Shown here in pieces: positions 7,531 through 14,660 of a DNA stretch of 50,319 bases. The notes beneath the pieces were generated by a model. It ran no database searches. It worked only from the letters and a program-made list of their open reading frames with translations, and was not told the DNA's origin. How positions within the stretch are numbered: position 1 is the first letter of the stretch; each line of letters opens with the position of its first letter. The translations under genes were made by a program, and so were the position numbers. Source of the stretch: Inquilinus limosus (lineage in GTDB: Bacteria; Pseudomonadota; Alphaproteobacteria; DSM-16000; Inquilinaceae); NCBI RefSeq assembly GCF_002195995.1, contig NZ_NHON01000018.1, positions 1 to 50,319 of the forward strand, written 5' to 3'.

Positions 7531-7698
7531 TCACTTCAGCACCCCCCGCCGCTTCAGCGCCTCGCGGATCAGCACCTCGATCTGCGCGTTGACGCTGCGC
7601 AGATCGGCATTCGCCGTCTGCTTGACCATCTCCAGCAGCTTCGGATCGATCCGCAGGGCGAAGGGCGTGCGCTCCGGGCCCGGGGGACGGCCGGCCAT
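7531..7698 (-). CDS. Arc/CopG-type ribbon-helix-helix DNA-binding protein
   Basis: 55 residues. It has the beta strand TPFALRID, helix 1 PKLLEMVKQTANAD and helix 2 SVNAQIEVLIREALKRRG, which is the classical ribbon-helix-helix layout of Arc-family repressors. It should bind operator DNA as a dimer of dimers. The ATG at 7698 is 4 bases after the stop of the SPFH gene, so the two form one operon. It may autoregulate that operon through the 24-bp palindrome at 8631-8654. It is short enough to be missed by many gene finders. Confidence 0.82.
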   Translation of the reverse strand: MAGRPPGPERTPFALRIDPKLLEMVKQTANADLRSVNAQIEVLIREALKRRGVLK

Positions 7699-7702
7699 CC
7701 GC

Positions 7703-8608
7703 CTAGCTGTACAGCGTCCCGGTGTTGATCACCGGCGTCGCATCCTTGTCCCCCACCAGCACCACCAGCATGTTCGAGATCATCGCCGCCTTGCGCTCCG
7801 GATCGATCTCAATCGCCTTCTCGCGCAGCCCGGTCAAGGCCTCGTCGACAAGGTCGACCGCGCCCTTGACGATGGTGCGCCGCGCCGCCACCACCGCCGA
7901 GGCCTGCTGCCGGCGCAGCATCGCCCCGGCGATCTCGGGCGCATAGGCCAGATGGGTGATCCGGGCCTCGACCACCTCGATCCCCGCCCGCTCCAGCCTC
8001 TGGCGCAGCTCCTGCACCAGCTCGTCGGTCACCTGCTCGCCGCCGTCGCGCAGCGAGATCCTGCCGGCGGACGCCGCCGTCTCCTCCTCCCAATCGTCAT
8101 AGGGATGGGTGCTGGCGATCCGCCGCAGCGCCGTCTCGCTCTGCAGCCGCACGAAGCCGGCATAGTCGTCGACCTGCAGCACCGCCTTGGCGGCGTCGCG
8201 GACATGCCACACCACGGCGGCGCCGATCTCGATCGGGTTGCCGGCGGCGTCGTTCACCTTGATCGCCGGGATCTCCTGGGTCTGCAGCCGGCGGCTGACC
8301 TTGCGCTTGCTGGCCAGCGGGTTGGCCCAGCGCAGCCCGGGCTGCCCGTCGGTGCCGGTGTAGGCGCCGAACAGCAGCAGCACCGCGCTCTGGTTCGGCT
8401 GCACGACATAGAGGCCGCGGACGATGAGGGCGACCGCCAGGATGCAGAGGACCGCGATCACCCGGCTGCCGTCCTGGCCCGCCGTCCCCCGGATCACCGC
8501 GATCAGGAGATAGGCGGGGACCGCCAGGATCACCAGGGCGAGCGCCAATGCGGCGTAGCCGCTGGCCGTCCTGGCCGCGCGATCGCTGATCGCAGGGGCG
8601 GTACTCAT
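7703..8608 (-). CDS. SPFH/Band-7 (stomatin-like) membrane protein
   Basis: 301 residues. Two N-terminal membrane segments (about 18-42 and 50-68) are followed by an SPFH domain. That domain starts VVQPNQSAVLLLFGAYTGT, continues through QTQEIPAIKVNDAAGNPIEI, and ends with the helical VEARITHLAYAPEIAGAML and RRQQASAVVAARRTIVKGAVD regions. Such proteins oligomerise in the inner membrane and organise microdomains or scaffold proteases. AGGAG lies 11 bases upstream of the ATG. The start is preceded by a 24-bp perfect palindrome, and a ribbon-helix-helix gene follows with a 4-base gap. This SPFH-RHH pairing is familiar in proteobacteria, but its job is not established. Confidence 0.9.
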   Translation of the reverse strand: MSTAPAISDRAARTASGYAALALALVILAVPAYLLIAVIRGTAGQDGSRVIAVLCILAVALIVRGLYVVQPNQSAVLLLFGAYTGTDGQPGLRWANPLASKRKVSRRLQTQEIPAIKVNDAAGNPIEIGAAVVWHVRDAAKAVLQVDDYAGFVRLQSETALRRIASTHPYDDWEEETAASAGRISLRDGGEQVTDELVQELRQRLERAGIEVVEARITHLAYAPEIAGAMLRRQQASAVVAARRTIVKGAVDLVDEALTGLREKAIEIDPERKAAMISNMLVVLVGDKDATPVINTGTLYS

Positions 8609-8630
8609 GGCAGGAAAGCTCCTTTCATGA

Positions 8631-8654
8631 TCTATTTATGATATCATAAATAGA
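8631..8654. promoter_or_regulatory. 24-bp perfect AT-rich palindrome, probable operator of the SPFH-RHH operon
   Basis: TCTATTTATGAT followed by its exact reverse complement ATCATAAATAGA, 22 bases upstream of the SPFH start codon. It contains only 4 G/C bases in a genome near 70 percent GC. On the minus strand it overlaps a possible -10 (TATTTA) placed 17 bases from TTGCCC. The ribbon-helix-helix protein of the same operon is the obvious candidate to bind it. Confidence 0.75.
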
Positions 8655-8694
8655 CGAAGCGAAGCCATCGGGCAAGAGCGGGGCCAGGGAAGGG

Positions 8695-9246
8695 TCAGAG
8701 GGCGGTGCCGGCGTCCAGCACCACATTGGCGCGGTATTCGACGCCGAGCGCGACATAGCCCTCGGCCAGCTTGCGGTGGTGCGCGTGCTCCTCGTCGGTC
8801 AAAGCGCGCACGAAGCGGGCCGGGCTGCCGGCCCAGAGCTGGCCGGCCGGCACGCGCTTGCCGGGGGTCAAAAGCGCCCCGGCCGCGACCATCGCCCGGC
8901 TCTCCACCACCGCCCGGTCCATGACGCAGGCCTTCATGCCGACGAAGCTGCGATCCGCCAGCGTGCAGGCATGGATCAGCGCCATGTGGCCGATGGTGAC
9001 GTCGTCGCCGATATGGGTCGGGCCGTCGGCCGAGGCGACATGGATCACCGTGCCGTCCTGGACATTGGTGCGGGCGCCGATGCGGATCGGCTGCATGTCG
9101 CCGCGGATGACGCAGCCGAACCAGACGCTGGAGCCCGGCCCGATCTCGACATCGCCGATCACCACCGCGCCGGGCGCGATGAAGGCGTCCGGCGCGATCC
9201 GGGGCAGCTTGTCGCGATAGGGCAGGATCACAGCACCCGCCGCCAT
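8695..9246 (-). CDS. Gamma carbonic anhydrase-family protein (left-handed beta helix)
   Basis: 183 residues forming hexapeptide repeats (IAPGAVVIGDVEIGPGSSVW and following), then a C-terminal helix. The three zinc-ligand histidines of the gamma class are present: H69 (in TVIHV), H87 and H92 (in GHMALIHAC). It probably hydrates CO2 or binds a related metal ligand as a trimer. Annotations of relatives include PaaY and YrdA. It starts 7 bases after the argC stop on the same strand, so it is probably cotranscribed with argC. The substrate is not certain, because many relatives show little carbonic anhydrase activity. Confidence 0.9.
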   Translation of the reverse strand: MAAGAVILPYRDKLPRIAPDAFIAPGAVVIGDVEIGPGSSVWFGCVIRGDMQPIRIGARTNVQDGTVIHVASADGPTHIGDDVTIGHMALIHACTLADRSFVGMKACVMDRAVVESRAMVAAGALLTPGKRVPAGQLWAGSPARFVRALTDEEHAHHRKLAEGYVALGVEYRANVVLDAGTAL

Positions 9247-9253
9247 GATGTCC

Positions 9254-10213
9254 TCAGGCCGCCTGCGGCCGAGCCGGCAGCAGCCCGGCGGTCGGGGCCA
9301 GGCCCAGCGCCAGGTTCAGGTTCTGCACCGCGGCACCCGACGCGCCCTTGCCGAGATTGTCGAGCTGGGCGACCAGCAGCGCCTGCCGCTCCTTCGCATT
9401 GCCGAACACGAACAGCCGCAACTGGTTGGTGCCGTTCAGCGCCTCGGGCTCCAGCTCCGCCAGCGCCTCGCTGTCGGCCAGCGGCGCCACGGTGACGAAG
9501 GGCTGGCCCTGGTAGTGCTCGGCCAGCGCGGCGTGCAGGTCGGCGGCCGAGGGCTGCTTCGGCAGCGACCACAGCGGCAACGGCAGCGACACCAGCATGC
9601 CCTGGGCGAAGGTGCCGACCGAGGGCACGAAGATCGGCGCATGGGCCAGGCCTGACCAGCGCTGCAGCTCCGGCACATGCTTGTGCGCCAGCTTCAGCCC
9701 GTAGAGGTAGAAGGGCGCGCCCTTCTTCTCGGCCTCGTAGCGGGCGATCAGGCTCTTGCCGCCGCCGGTATAGCCGCTGACGGCGTTGACGGTTACGGGG
9801 TAATCCGCCGGCACCAGGCCGCGGTCGATCAGCGGCCGCAGCAGGGCGATGCCGCCGGTCGGGTAGCAGCCGGGGTTGGAGATACGCCTGGACGCCGCCA
9901 CCGCCTCGGCTTGGCCGGGCGCCAGCTCGGGGAAGCCGTAGGTCCAGCCCTCGGCCGTGCGATAGGCGGTCGAGGCGTCGATCACCCGGACATCCGGGTT
10001 CTCGACCATCGCCACCGCCTCGCGCGCGGCGTCGTCGGGCAGGCACAGGATGGCGGCGTCGACCGAATTCAGCAGGCGCCGGCGCGCCGCCGGGTCCTTG
10101 CGCTCGGAGTCGGCCAGGCTGACGATCTCGACATCGGCGCGGCGGGCCAGACGGTCGCGGATCTGCAGCCCCGTCGTTCCAGCCTCGCCATCGATGAACA
10201 CCGTCGCCGGCAT
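9254..10213 (-). CDS. argC: N-acetyl-gamma-glutamyl-phosphate reductase, short ArgC2 class
   Basis: 319 residues. It reduces N-acetylglutamyl phosphate to the semialdehyde with NADPH, the third step of arginine synthesis. The nucleotide-binding loop is [11 protein letters not shown] at the N-terminus. The catalytic cysteine is C116 in [10 protein letters not shown], followed by [12 protein letters not shown]. The length fits the short class of about 310 residues rather than the 345-residue class. In related alphaproteobacteria argC often lies next to rplM-rpsI; here it is separated from rpsI by about 5 kb of other genes. Confidence 0.95.
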   Translation of the reverse strand: MPATVFIDGEAGTTGLQIRDRLARRADVEIVSLADSERKDPAARRRLLNSVDAAILCLPDDAAREAVAMVENPDVRVIDASTAYRTAEGWTYGFPELAPGQAEAVAASRRISNPGCYPTGGIALLRPLIDRGLVPADYPVTVNAVSGYTGGGKSLIARYEAEKKGAPFYLYGLKLAHKHVPELQRWSGLAHAPIFVPSVGTFAQGMLVSLPLPLWSLPKQPSAADLHAALAEHYQGQPFVTVAPLADSEALAELEPEALNGTNQLRLFVFGNAKERQALLVAQLDNLGKGASGAAVQNLNLALGLAPTAGLLPARPQAA

Positions 10214-10350
10214 CGCCTTGCCCTCGGAAAGAAATCAGAGGCTGGAGACTTAACACATCCGGGGCCGGGGCCGAACCGGCAACGCGGTCATGGCCGATAT
10301 TTGCGGGACGAGGGCCGAGGGCTCAGGCGAGCGGATGGGCCGGCGCCACC

Positions 10351-10557
10351 CCCTCACCCGAAATCGCTGACGCGATTTCGACCTCTCCCCGGGGGAGAGG
10401 TAAAGTTTCCCTCTCCTTGGGGAGAGGGAGGGGCCCGCCGCGTTGGCGGCGGGAGGGTGAGGGGGAAGGCCGGCCCCGACCCCCCCTCTCCTCGGGGAGA
10501 GGGAGGGGCCCGCCGCGTTGGCGGCGGGAGGGTGAGGGGGAAGGCCGGCCCCGACCC
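10351..10557. repeat. CTCACCC/CCTCTCCC hairpin block with a 75-bp direct tandem repeat
   Basis: 10351-10400 holds a hairpin (CGAAATCG / CGATTTCG) followed by CCTCTCCCC/GGGGGAGAGG. From 10411 a 75-bp unit is repeated in tandem (10411-10485, then 10486-10557) with a single base difference (CTTGG versus CTCGG). Each unit contains CTCTCC/GGGAGAGG and GCCCGCCGCGTTGGCGGCGGG hairpins. It shares its skeleton with the composite repeat at 4416. It abuts the stop codon of the aminotransferase gene. Confidence 0.88.
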
Positions 10558-11706
10558 TCAGCTCCTTCCCGCCTTCAGATCCCGCAGCACCGTCGAAATG
10601 CGATCCAGCGCCGCGGGCGCATGCTCGTAGCCATGGGTGATGCGCAGGTGATGCTCGGCGCCGAGATAGACGCCCGGCGCCACCAGCACCGAGGACCGGC
10701 GGCGGATGGCGTCGGCCACCGCGACCGAAGATAGATCCAGATGGACCCGGACGAAGCCCAGCGCCGTGGCCGCCGGCGGCACCGCCGAGACCAGCCCGTC
10801 ACTGGCGGCGATCCAGCGCTCCAACCCTTCCCAGCCGCGGCGCGACAGCTCGCGCTGCCGGGCCACCAGCCGGCCGCGCGTCGCCGGCTCCAGCGCCAGC
10901 TCGGCCAGCAGCATCGACGGGCCGGCGGTGGCGATGACGACATATTCGTGCCGGCGCCACGCCGCCTCGACCAGGTCCTTCGGCCCGACCAGCCAGCCGA
11001 CGCGCAGCCCGGCCAAGCCATAGGCCTTGGACAGGCTGCCGACCACCACCGTGCGCTCATACCCGCCCCAGAAGCTCGGCGTCTCGGTGTCGCTCAGCCG
11101 CTCGGTGCCGCGATAGACCTCGTCGACATGCAGCCAGGCGCCGGCCTTCCGGGCGATGGCGGTGATCCGCGCCGCCTCCTCCGCGGTCAGGATGCTGCCG
11201 GTCGGGTTGTTCGGATTGACGATGGCGATCATCCGGGTGCGCGGCCCGACCGCGGCCTCCAGCGCGTCGAGATCCGGCCGCCAGCCCTGGTCGGGCAGCA
11301 GCGGGAAGCTCCGCACCGTGCAGCCGAGGTTGCGGGCGATGCCCCAGACCTGGCGGTAGCCCGGCTCCATCACCACGATCTCGTCGCCCGGCGACAGCAG
11401 CGCCTGGCACAGGATCTGGTTCGCCTCGGACGCGCCGGCGGTGACCAGAACCTGGTCCGCCGTGGCGCCCGGGTACAGCCCGGCGATCCGCGCCCGCAGC
11501 GCGTCGGTGCCGTTGACCTGCGGGTAGAACAGCACCTGGTCCAGCAGCCGGTCGACCGCGTCCGGCCCCAGCACCTCGCGCACCGCGGCACAGCGCACCG
11601 AGCTGTCGGCCAGGTTGTACTCGACCGTGTGCTCCCACTCCGACTGCCACTGCTCGAGCTCGAAAGGCTGGAAGGTCATCGCCGCATCCCCGAAATCCGT
11701 CGCCAT
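10558..11706 (-). CDS. PLP-dependent aminotransferase, class I/II
   Basis: 382 residues with fold type I features. The PLP lysine is K227 in SLSKAYGLAGLRVGW, preceded by NPNNPTGS near residue 165 and HVDEVYRG near 193. The substrate is unknown; the fold covers aspartate, aromatic and cysteine-type aminotransferases. The alternative start MTFQPFEL 27 bases downstream gives 373 residues and is possible. The gene is divergent from an XRE-cupin regulator, with starts about 60 bases apart. That arrangement typically means the regulator controls the aminotransferase. Confidence 0.88.
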   Translation of the reverse strand: MATDFGDAAMTFQPFELEQWQSEWEHTVEYNLADSSVRCAAVREVLGPDAVDRLLDQVLFYPQVNGTDALRARIAGLYPGATADQVLVTAGASEANQILCQALLSPGDEIVVMEPGYRQVWGIARNLGCTVRSFPLLPDQGWRPDLDALEAAVGPRTRMIAIVNPNNPTGSILTAEEAARITAIARKAGAWLHVDEVYRGTERLSDTETPSFWGGYERTVVVGSLSKAYGLAGLRVGWLVGPKDLVEAAWRRHEYVVIATAGPSMLLAELALEPATRGRLVARQRELSRRGWEGLERWIAASDGLVSAVPPAATALGFVRVHLDLSSVAVADAIRRRSSVLVAPGVYLGAEHHLRITHGYEHAPAALDRISTVLRDLKAGRS

Positions 11707-11764
11707 CGGTACTGCAATATATTACATGTCGATCGGCAACAAGATGCGAATGAGAGGGCTGCCG

Positions 11765-12313
11765 ATGACATCGTCGCAGGAGGTGCTGCAGCGGATCGCC
11801 CTAAAGCTGCGGCAGGAGCGCCAGGCCCGCGGCCTGAGCCAGGCGGCGCTGGCCGAGCGCAGCGGCGTGTCGCCCCGGATGCTGGCGCTGATCGAGAAGG
11901 CGGAGACCAACCCGAGCATCGCCACGCTGGCGGAGATAGCGGCCGCGCTGGGCATCGGCTTCGCCGAGCTGGTCGGCGGCGAGGCGGCGGCCCCGGCGCG
12001 GGTGATCCCGCCGGAGGCGTTCGCGACGATGTGGCAATCCGAGGCCGGCAGCGCCCGGCTGGTCGCCTCCGGCGGCCGGGCCGAGCTGTGGGACTGGGCG
12101 CTGGCGGCCGGTGCCCGCTACGACGCCAGCCCGGACCCGGCCGGGACGGTGGAGCTGATCCGGGTGCTGGAGGGCACGCTGGTGCTGGAGGTCGACGGCA
12201 GCACCCTCGCCGCCCCCGCTGGCCACGCCCTGCGCCTGGCCAGCGACCGGCCCTATGCCTATCGCGCCGAAAGCGGGGCGGTGCGCTTCGTCAAGGTGGT
12301 GAGCCAGGCGTGA
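11765..12313 (+). CDS. XRE-family transcriptional regulator with a C-terminal cupin domain
   Basis: About 182 residues. The N-terminal helix-turn-helix spans about residues 8-65 (LRQERQARGLSQAALAERSG, with the recognition helix SPRMLALIEKAETNPSIATL). A linker and a small beta-rich cupin-like domain follow (GTVELIRVLEGTLVLEVDGS). Such regulators sense a small ligand in the cupin barrel. In-frame ATG codons at 11726, 11744 and 11750 give longer versions; 11765 was chosen because the HTH begins just after it. It is divergent from the aminotransferase gene and overlaps the end of the next, convergent regulator by 23 bases. Confidence 0.87.
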   Translation: MTSSQEVLQRIALKLRQERQARGLSQAALAERSGVSPRMLALIEKAETNPSIATLAEIAAALGIGFAELVGGEAAAPARVIPPEAFATMWQSEAGSARLVASGGRAELWDWALAAGARYDASPDPAGTVELIRVLEGTLVLEVDGSTLAAPAGHALRLASDRPYAYRAESGAVRFVKVVSQA

Positions 12314-12905
12314 CGGGCGCCGGGGCCGCCCCGCCGGACACCATGATCAGGACCTGGTTCACCGCGTCCCGCCCCCGCAGCCGGTGCTTCAGCAGGCCGG
12401 AGAACTGCAGGAAATCCCCTTTGCCGAGCACGGTCACCTGCCCCGCGGCCTCGACCTCCACCGACCCGTCCAGCACGAAGATCATCTCCTCGCCGGCGTG
12501 GTGGAACTCGGAATCCCGGACCGCCGCCATCGGCAGGTCGACGATGAAGACATCCGCGGCGCCGGCATCCCCCGCCCGGCTGAGGGACGAGAAGGCATAG
12601 CCGGCATCCTCCGGCGCCAGCGCCCGGGCCTGGCGGCCGTCCCGCCGCACGATGTGGAGCACGGCGTCGCCGCCGCCCTCGCCGAGCAGGGCCGACACGG
12701 AGGTCTGCAGCGCCTGCGACAGCCGCAGCAGGGCGGCGATCGACAGCGACTTCTCGCCCCGCTCGAAGCGGGACAGATGCCCCTTGCTGAGCCCGGCCTG
12801 GGCCGCCAGCGCCTCCAGCGTCAGGCCGCGCCGCAGCCGCAGCGCCCGTGCCTGGACACCGCGGGAGACGCCGCCGGCCTCGATCGCCCTTTGTCCGTCA
12901 GACAA
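12291..12905 (-). CDS. XRE-family transcriptional regulator with a cupin sensor domain
   Basis: About 204 residues from a TTG start chosen here; longer in-frame starts (GTG at 12935 and 12980, TTG at 13019) exist. The HTH is LRLRRGLTLEALAAQAGLSK followed by GHLSRFERGEKSLSIAAL. The cupin domain holds FHHAGEEMIFVLDGSVEVE and GKGDFLQFSGLLKHRLRG, with His and Glu residues suited to metal binding. It is divergent from the MOSC/oxidoreductase operon. The gap carries two copies of TTTGTC-N5-GACAA, one of which covers the proposed start. It probably represses both itself and that operon. Confidence 0.85.
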   Translation of the reverse strand: MSDGQRAIEAGGVSRGVQARALRLRRGLTLEALAAQAGLSKGHLSRFERGEKSLSIAALLRLSQALQTSVSALLGEGGGDAVLHIVRRDGRQARALAPEDAGYAFSSLSRAGDAGAADVFIVDLPMAAVRDSEFHHAGEEMIFVLDGSVEVEAAGQVTVLGKGDFLQFSGLLKHRLRGRDAVNQVLIMVSGGAAPAPVTPGSPP

Positions 12906-12906
12906 A
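12890..12906. promoter_or_regulatory. Inverted repeat TTTGTC-N5-GACAAA, operator candidate 1
   Basis: Perfect 6-bp arms around CGTCA, overlapping the proposed start of the XRE-cupin gene. The same motif with a 5-base spacer recurs at 13001-13017, upstream of the MOSC gene. Confidence 0.65.
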
Positions 12907-13000
12907 CCTACACCCCCGGAAGCGTAACGCTGCACGGCAGTGTAAGGATCATCGCCGCCTGCACAAACATCTTGCGCCACAACTCCACCTCTGCCATCAA

Positions 13001-13027
13001 TTTGTCTTCTGGACAACAAAGTTGTCC
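13001..13027. promoter_or_regulatory. Operator candidate 2: TTTGTC-N5-GACAAC-AAA-GTTGTCC
   Basis: Three alternating TTGTC half-sites. TTTGTC-TTCTG-GACAA repeats the motif at 12890, and GGACAAC-AAA-GTTGTCC is a perfect 7-bp inverted repeat sharing the middle half-site. It lies 16 bases upstream of the MOSC start codon, in an AT-richer stretch likely to hold the promoter. Confidence 0.68.
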
Positions 13028-13042
13028 CGACAGGAACGTCCG

Positions 13043-13576
13043 ATGGAGACGAGCGCCATGACCAGCCCCGATGCCGGCGCGGCCGGCCTCGACGCCAGCC
13101 CGGCCGCCGCGACCTGGGCAGGCACGGTCGAGGCGCTGCACCTCGCCCCGCGCTCGTTCCTGCCGATGCGGTCCGCCGCGGAGCTGACCCTGATCGCCGG
13201 CGTGGGCGTGGCCGGCGACCGCTACGCCACCGGCGAGGGCTTCTATTCCGACCGGCCCGAGGACGGCCGGCAGATCACGCTGTTCGAGGCGGAGACGCTG
13301 GAGGCGCTGCGGCGCGACCATGCCGTCATCCTGTCGGCCGGCGACCATCGCCGCAACGTCACCACCCGCGGCGTGCCGCTGAACCACCTGGTGGGCCGGC
13401 GCTTCCGGATCGGCCCCGCGCTGGTGGAGGGCACCCGGCTGAGCACGCCGTGCCGGCATATCGAGCAGATCACCGGCCAGGAGATCTTCACGCTGCTGCT
13501 GCACCGGTCGGGCCTGAACGCCCGCATCCTGGAAGGCGGGCCGGCGCGCTGCGGCGACGCCGTCCGGCCGGAATGA
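13043..13576 (+). CDS. MOSC-domain protein (YiiM-like molybdenum cofactor protein)
   Basis: 177 residues. It has the MOSC signature GVGVAGDRYATGEG near residue 53, RQITLFEAETLEAL, then HRRNVTTRGVPLNHLVGRRFRIG and a conserved Cys (C137 in LSTPCRHIEQITGQ), the residue expected to ligate molybdenum. MOSC enzymes reduce N-hydroxylated compounds or S-oxides and need an electron donor. The gene overlaps the next one, a flavin/2Fe-2S reductase, by 4 bases (ATGA), so the two are translationally coupled. It is divergent from an XRE-cupin regulator with shared operator motifs. An alternative start is the ATG at 13058. Confidence 0.86.
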   Translation: METSAMTSPDAGAAGLDASPAAATWAGTVEALHLAPRSFLPMRSAAELTLIAGVGVAGDRYATGEGFYSDRPEDGRQITLFEAETLEALRRDHAVILSAGDHRRNVTTRGVPLNHLVGRRFRIGPALVEGTRLSTPCRHIEQITGQEIFTLLLHRSGLNARILEGGPARCGDAVRPE

Positions 13577-14538
13577 GCGCCCGGATGCCCAAGCTGATCC
13601 ATCGCGTCACCACGGTCGTCCGTCGCATCCGGCGGGTCGCGGACGACGTGCTGTCCTTCGAGCTGGCCGACCCCGACGACTGGGACCTGCCGCCCTTCAC
13701 CGCCGGGGCCCATATCGACGTCCATCTGCCGAACGGCGCGGTCCGCCAGTATTCGCTGCATGGCGACCCGGCCGAGGCCAGGCGCTATCGCATCGCGGTC
13801 AAGCGCGAGGCGGCCGGCCGCGGCGGGTCCGCATGCCTGCACCGCGACGTCGCGGAAGGCAGCGTCCTGCCGGTGTCGCTGCCGCGGAACCACTTTCCAC
13901 TGGCGATGGCGCCGCACCACGTGCTGATCGCCGGCGGCATCGGCATCACGCCGTTCCTGTCGATGATCCCGGCGCTGGCCGCGTCCGGCGCCGGGTTCGA
14001 GCTGCATTACTGCACGCGCACGCCGTCGGCCACGCCCTTCCTGGAGCAGCTGGCGCCGCTGGCCGCCGCCGGCCAGGTCCGGCATCATTTCAGCCGCGGC
14101 GACGCGCCCGCGCGGCTGGACATCGCGGCGCTGATCGCGGGCCTGCCGGCGGACGCCCATGTCTATTGCTGCGGCCCGGCGGCGATGATCCGCGCCGTCG
14201 AGGAGGCGGCCGGGCCTGGCTTCGAGGGCCGCTTCCATGCCGAGCTGTTCGGCCCCGCGGACGGCGCGGCGGGCGACGGCGGCTTCACGGTCGAGCTGGC
14301 GCGGTCGCGCCGCAGCATCCCCGTGCCCCCGGGCCGGACCATCCTGGCGGCGCTGCGCGAGGCCGGCGTCGAGATCGGCGCGTCCTGCGAGGCCGGCATC
14401 TGCCTGGACTGCAAGACCCGCTACCTGGCCGGCACGCCGGTCCATCGCGACCTGGCGATGCGCGCCGCCGACCGGGCCGAATTCGTCACGCCCTGCGTCT
14501 CGGGCTGCGCCGGCCCCAGCCTGGTGCTGGATCTGTGA
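13573..14538 (+). CDS. PDR/VanB-type oxidoreductase (flavin, NAD(P)H, 2Fe-2S)
   Basis: 321 residues in the phthalate dioxygenase reductase layout. The flavin-binding barrel includes RQYSLHGDP (near 57), the NAD(P)-binding domain GGIGITPFLSMI (near 120) leads to YCCGPAAMI, and the C-terminal plant-type ferredoxin carries the cysteine set CEAGICLDC ... C near the end. It passes electrons from NAD(P)H through flavin to the iron-sulfur centre and then to a partner. No Rieske oxygenase lies nearby. The only coupled partner is the MOSC protein, whose stop overlaps this start, so the reductase probably feeds it. The motif reads GICLDC where many relatives have GxCGTC. Confidence 0.9.
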   Translation: MSARMPKLIHRVTTVVRRIRRVADDVLSFELADPDDWDLPPFTAGAHIDVHLPNGAVRQYSLHGDPAEARRYRIAVKREAAGRGGSACLHRDVAEGSVLPVSLPRNHFPLAMAPHHVLIAGGIGITPFLSMIPALAASGAGFELHYCTRTPSATPFLEQLAPLAAAGQVRHHFSRGDAPARLDIAALIAGLPADAHVYCCGPAAMIRAVEEAAGPGFEGRFHAELFGPADGAAGDGGFTVELARSRRSIPVPPGRTILAALREAGVEIGASCEAGICLDCKTRYLAGTPVHRDLAMRAADRAEFVTPCVSGCAGPSLVLDL

Positions 14539-14660
14539 ACGCTGATGCCGGGTGTGCGGGCGTCGGCTGAGTCACGGTGTCCCAGCCGGCAAAGTCTGCT
14601 TGCCTCGCTCGGCTTCGGCCGGCACCATGCGGCCCGCGGATTCACCAGAGCGGCGATCGG

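Noticed and set aside
10411-10557. Possible CRISPR array
   Set aside because: Only two abutting 75-bp units with no spacers, and each is internally palindromic; it is a tandem repeat.
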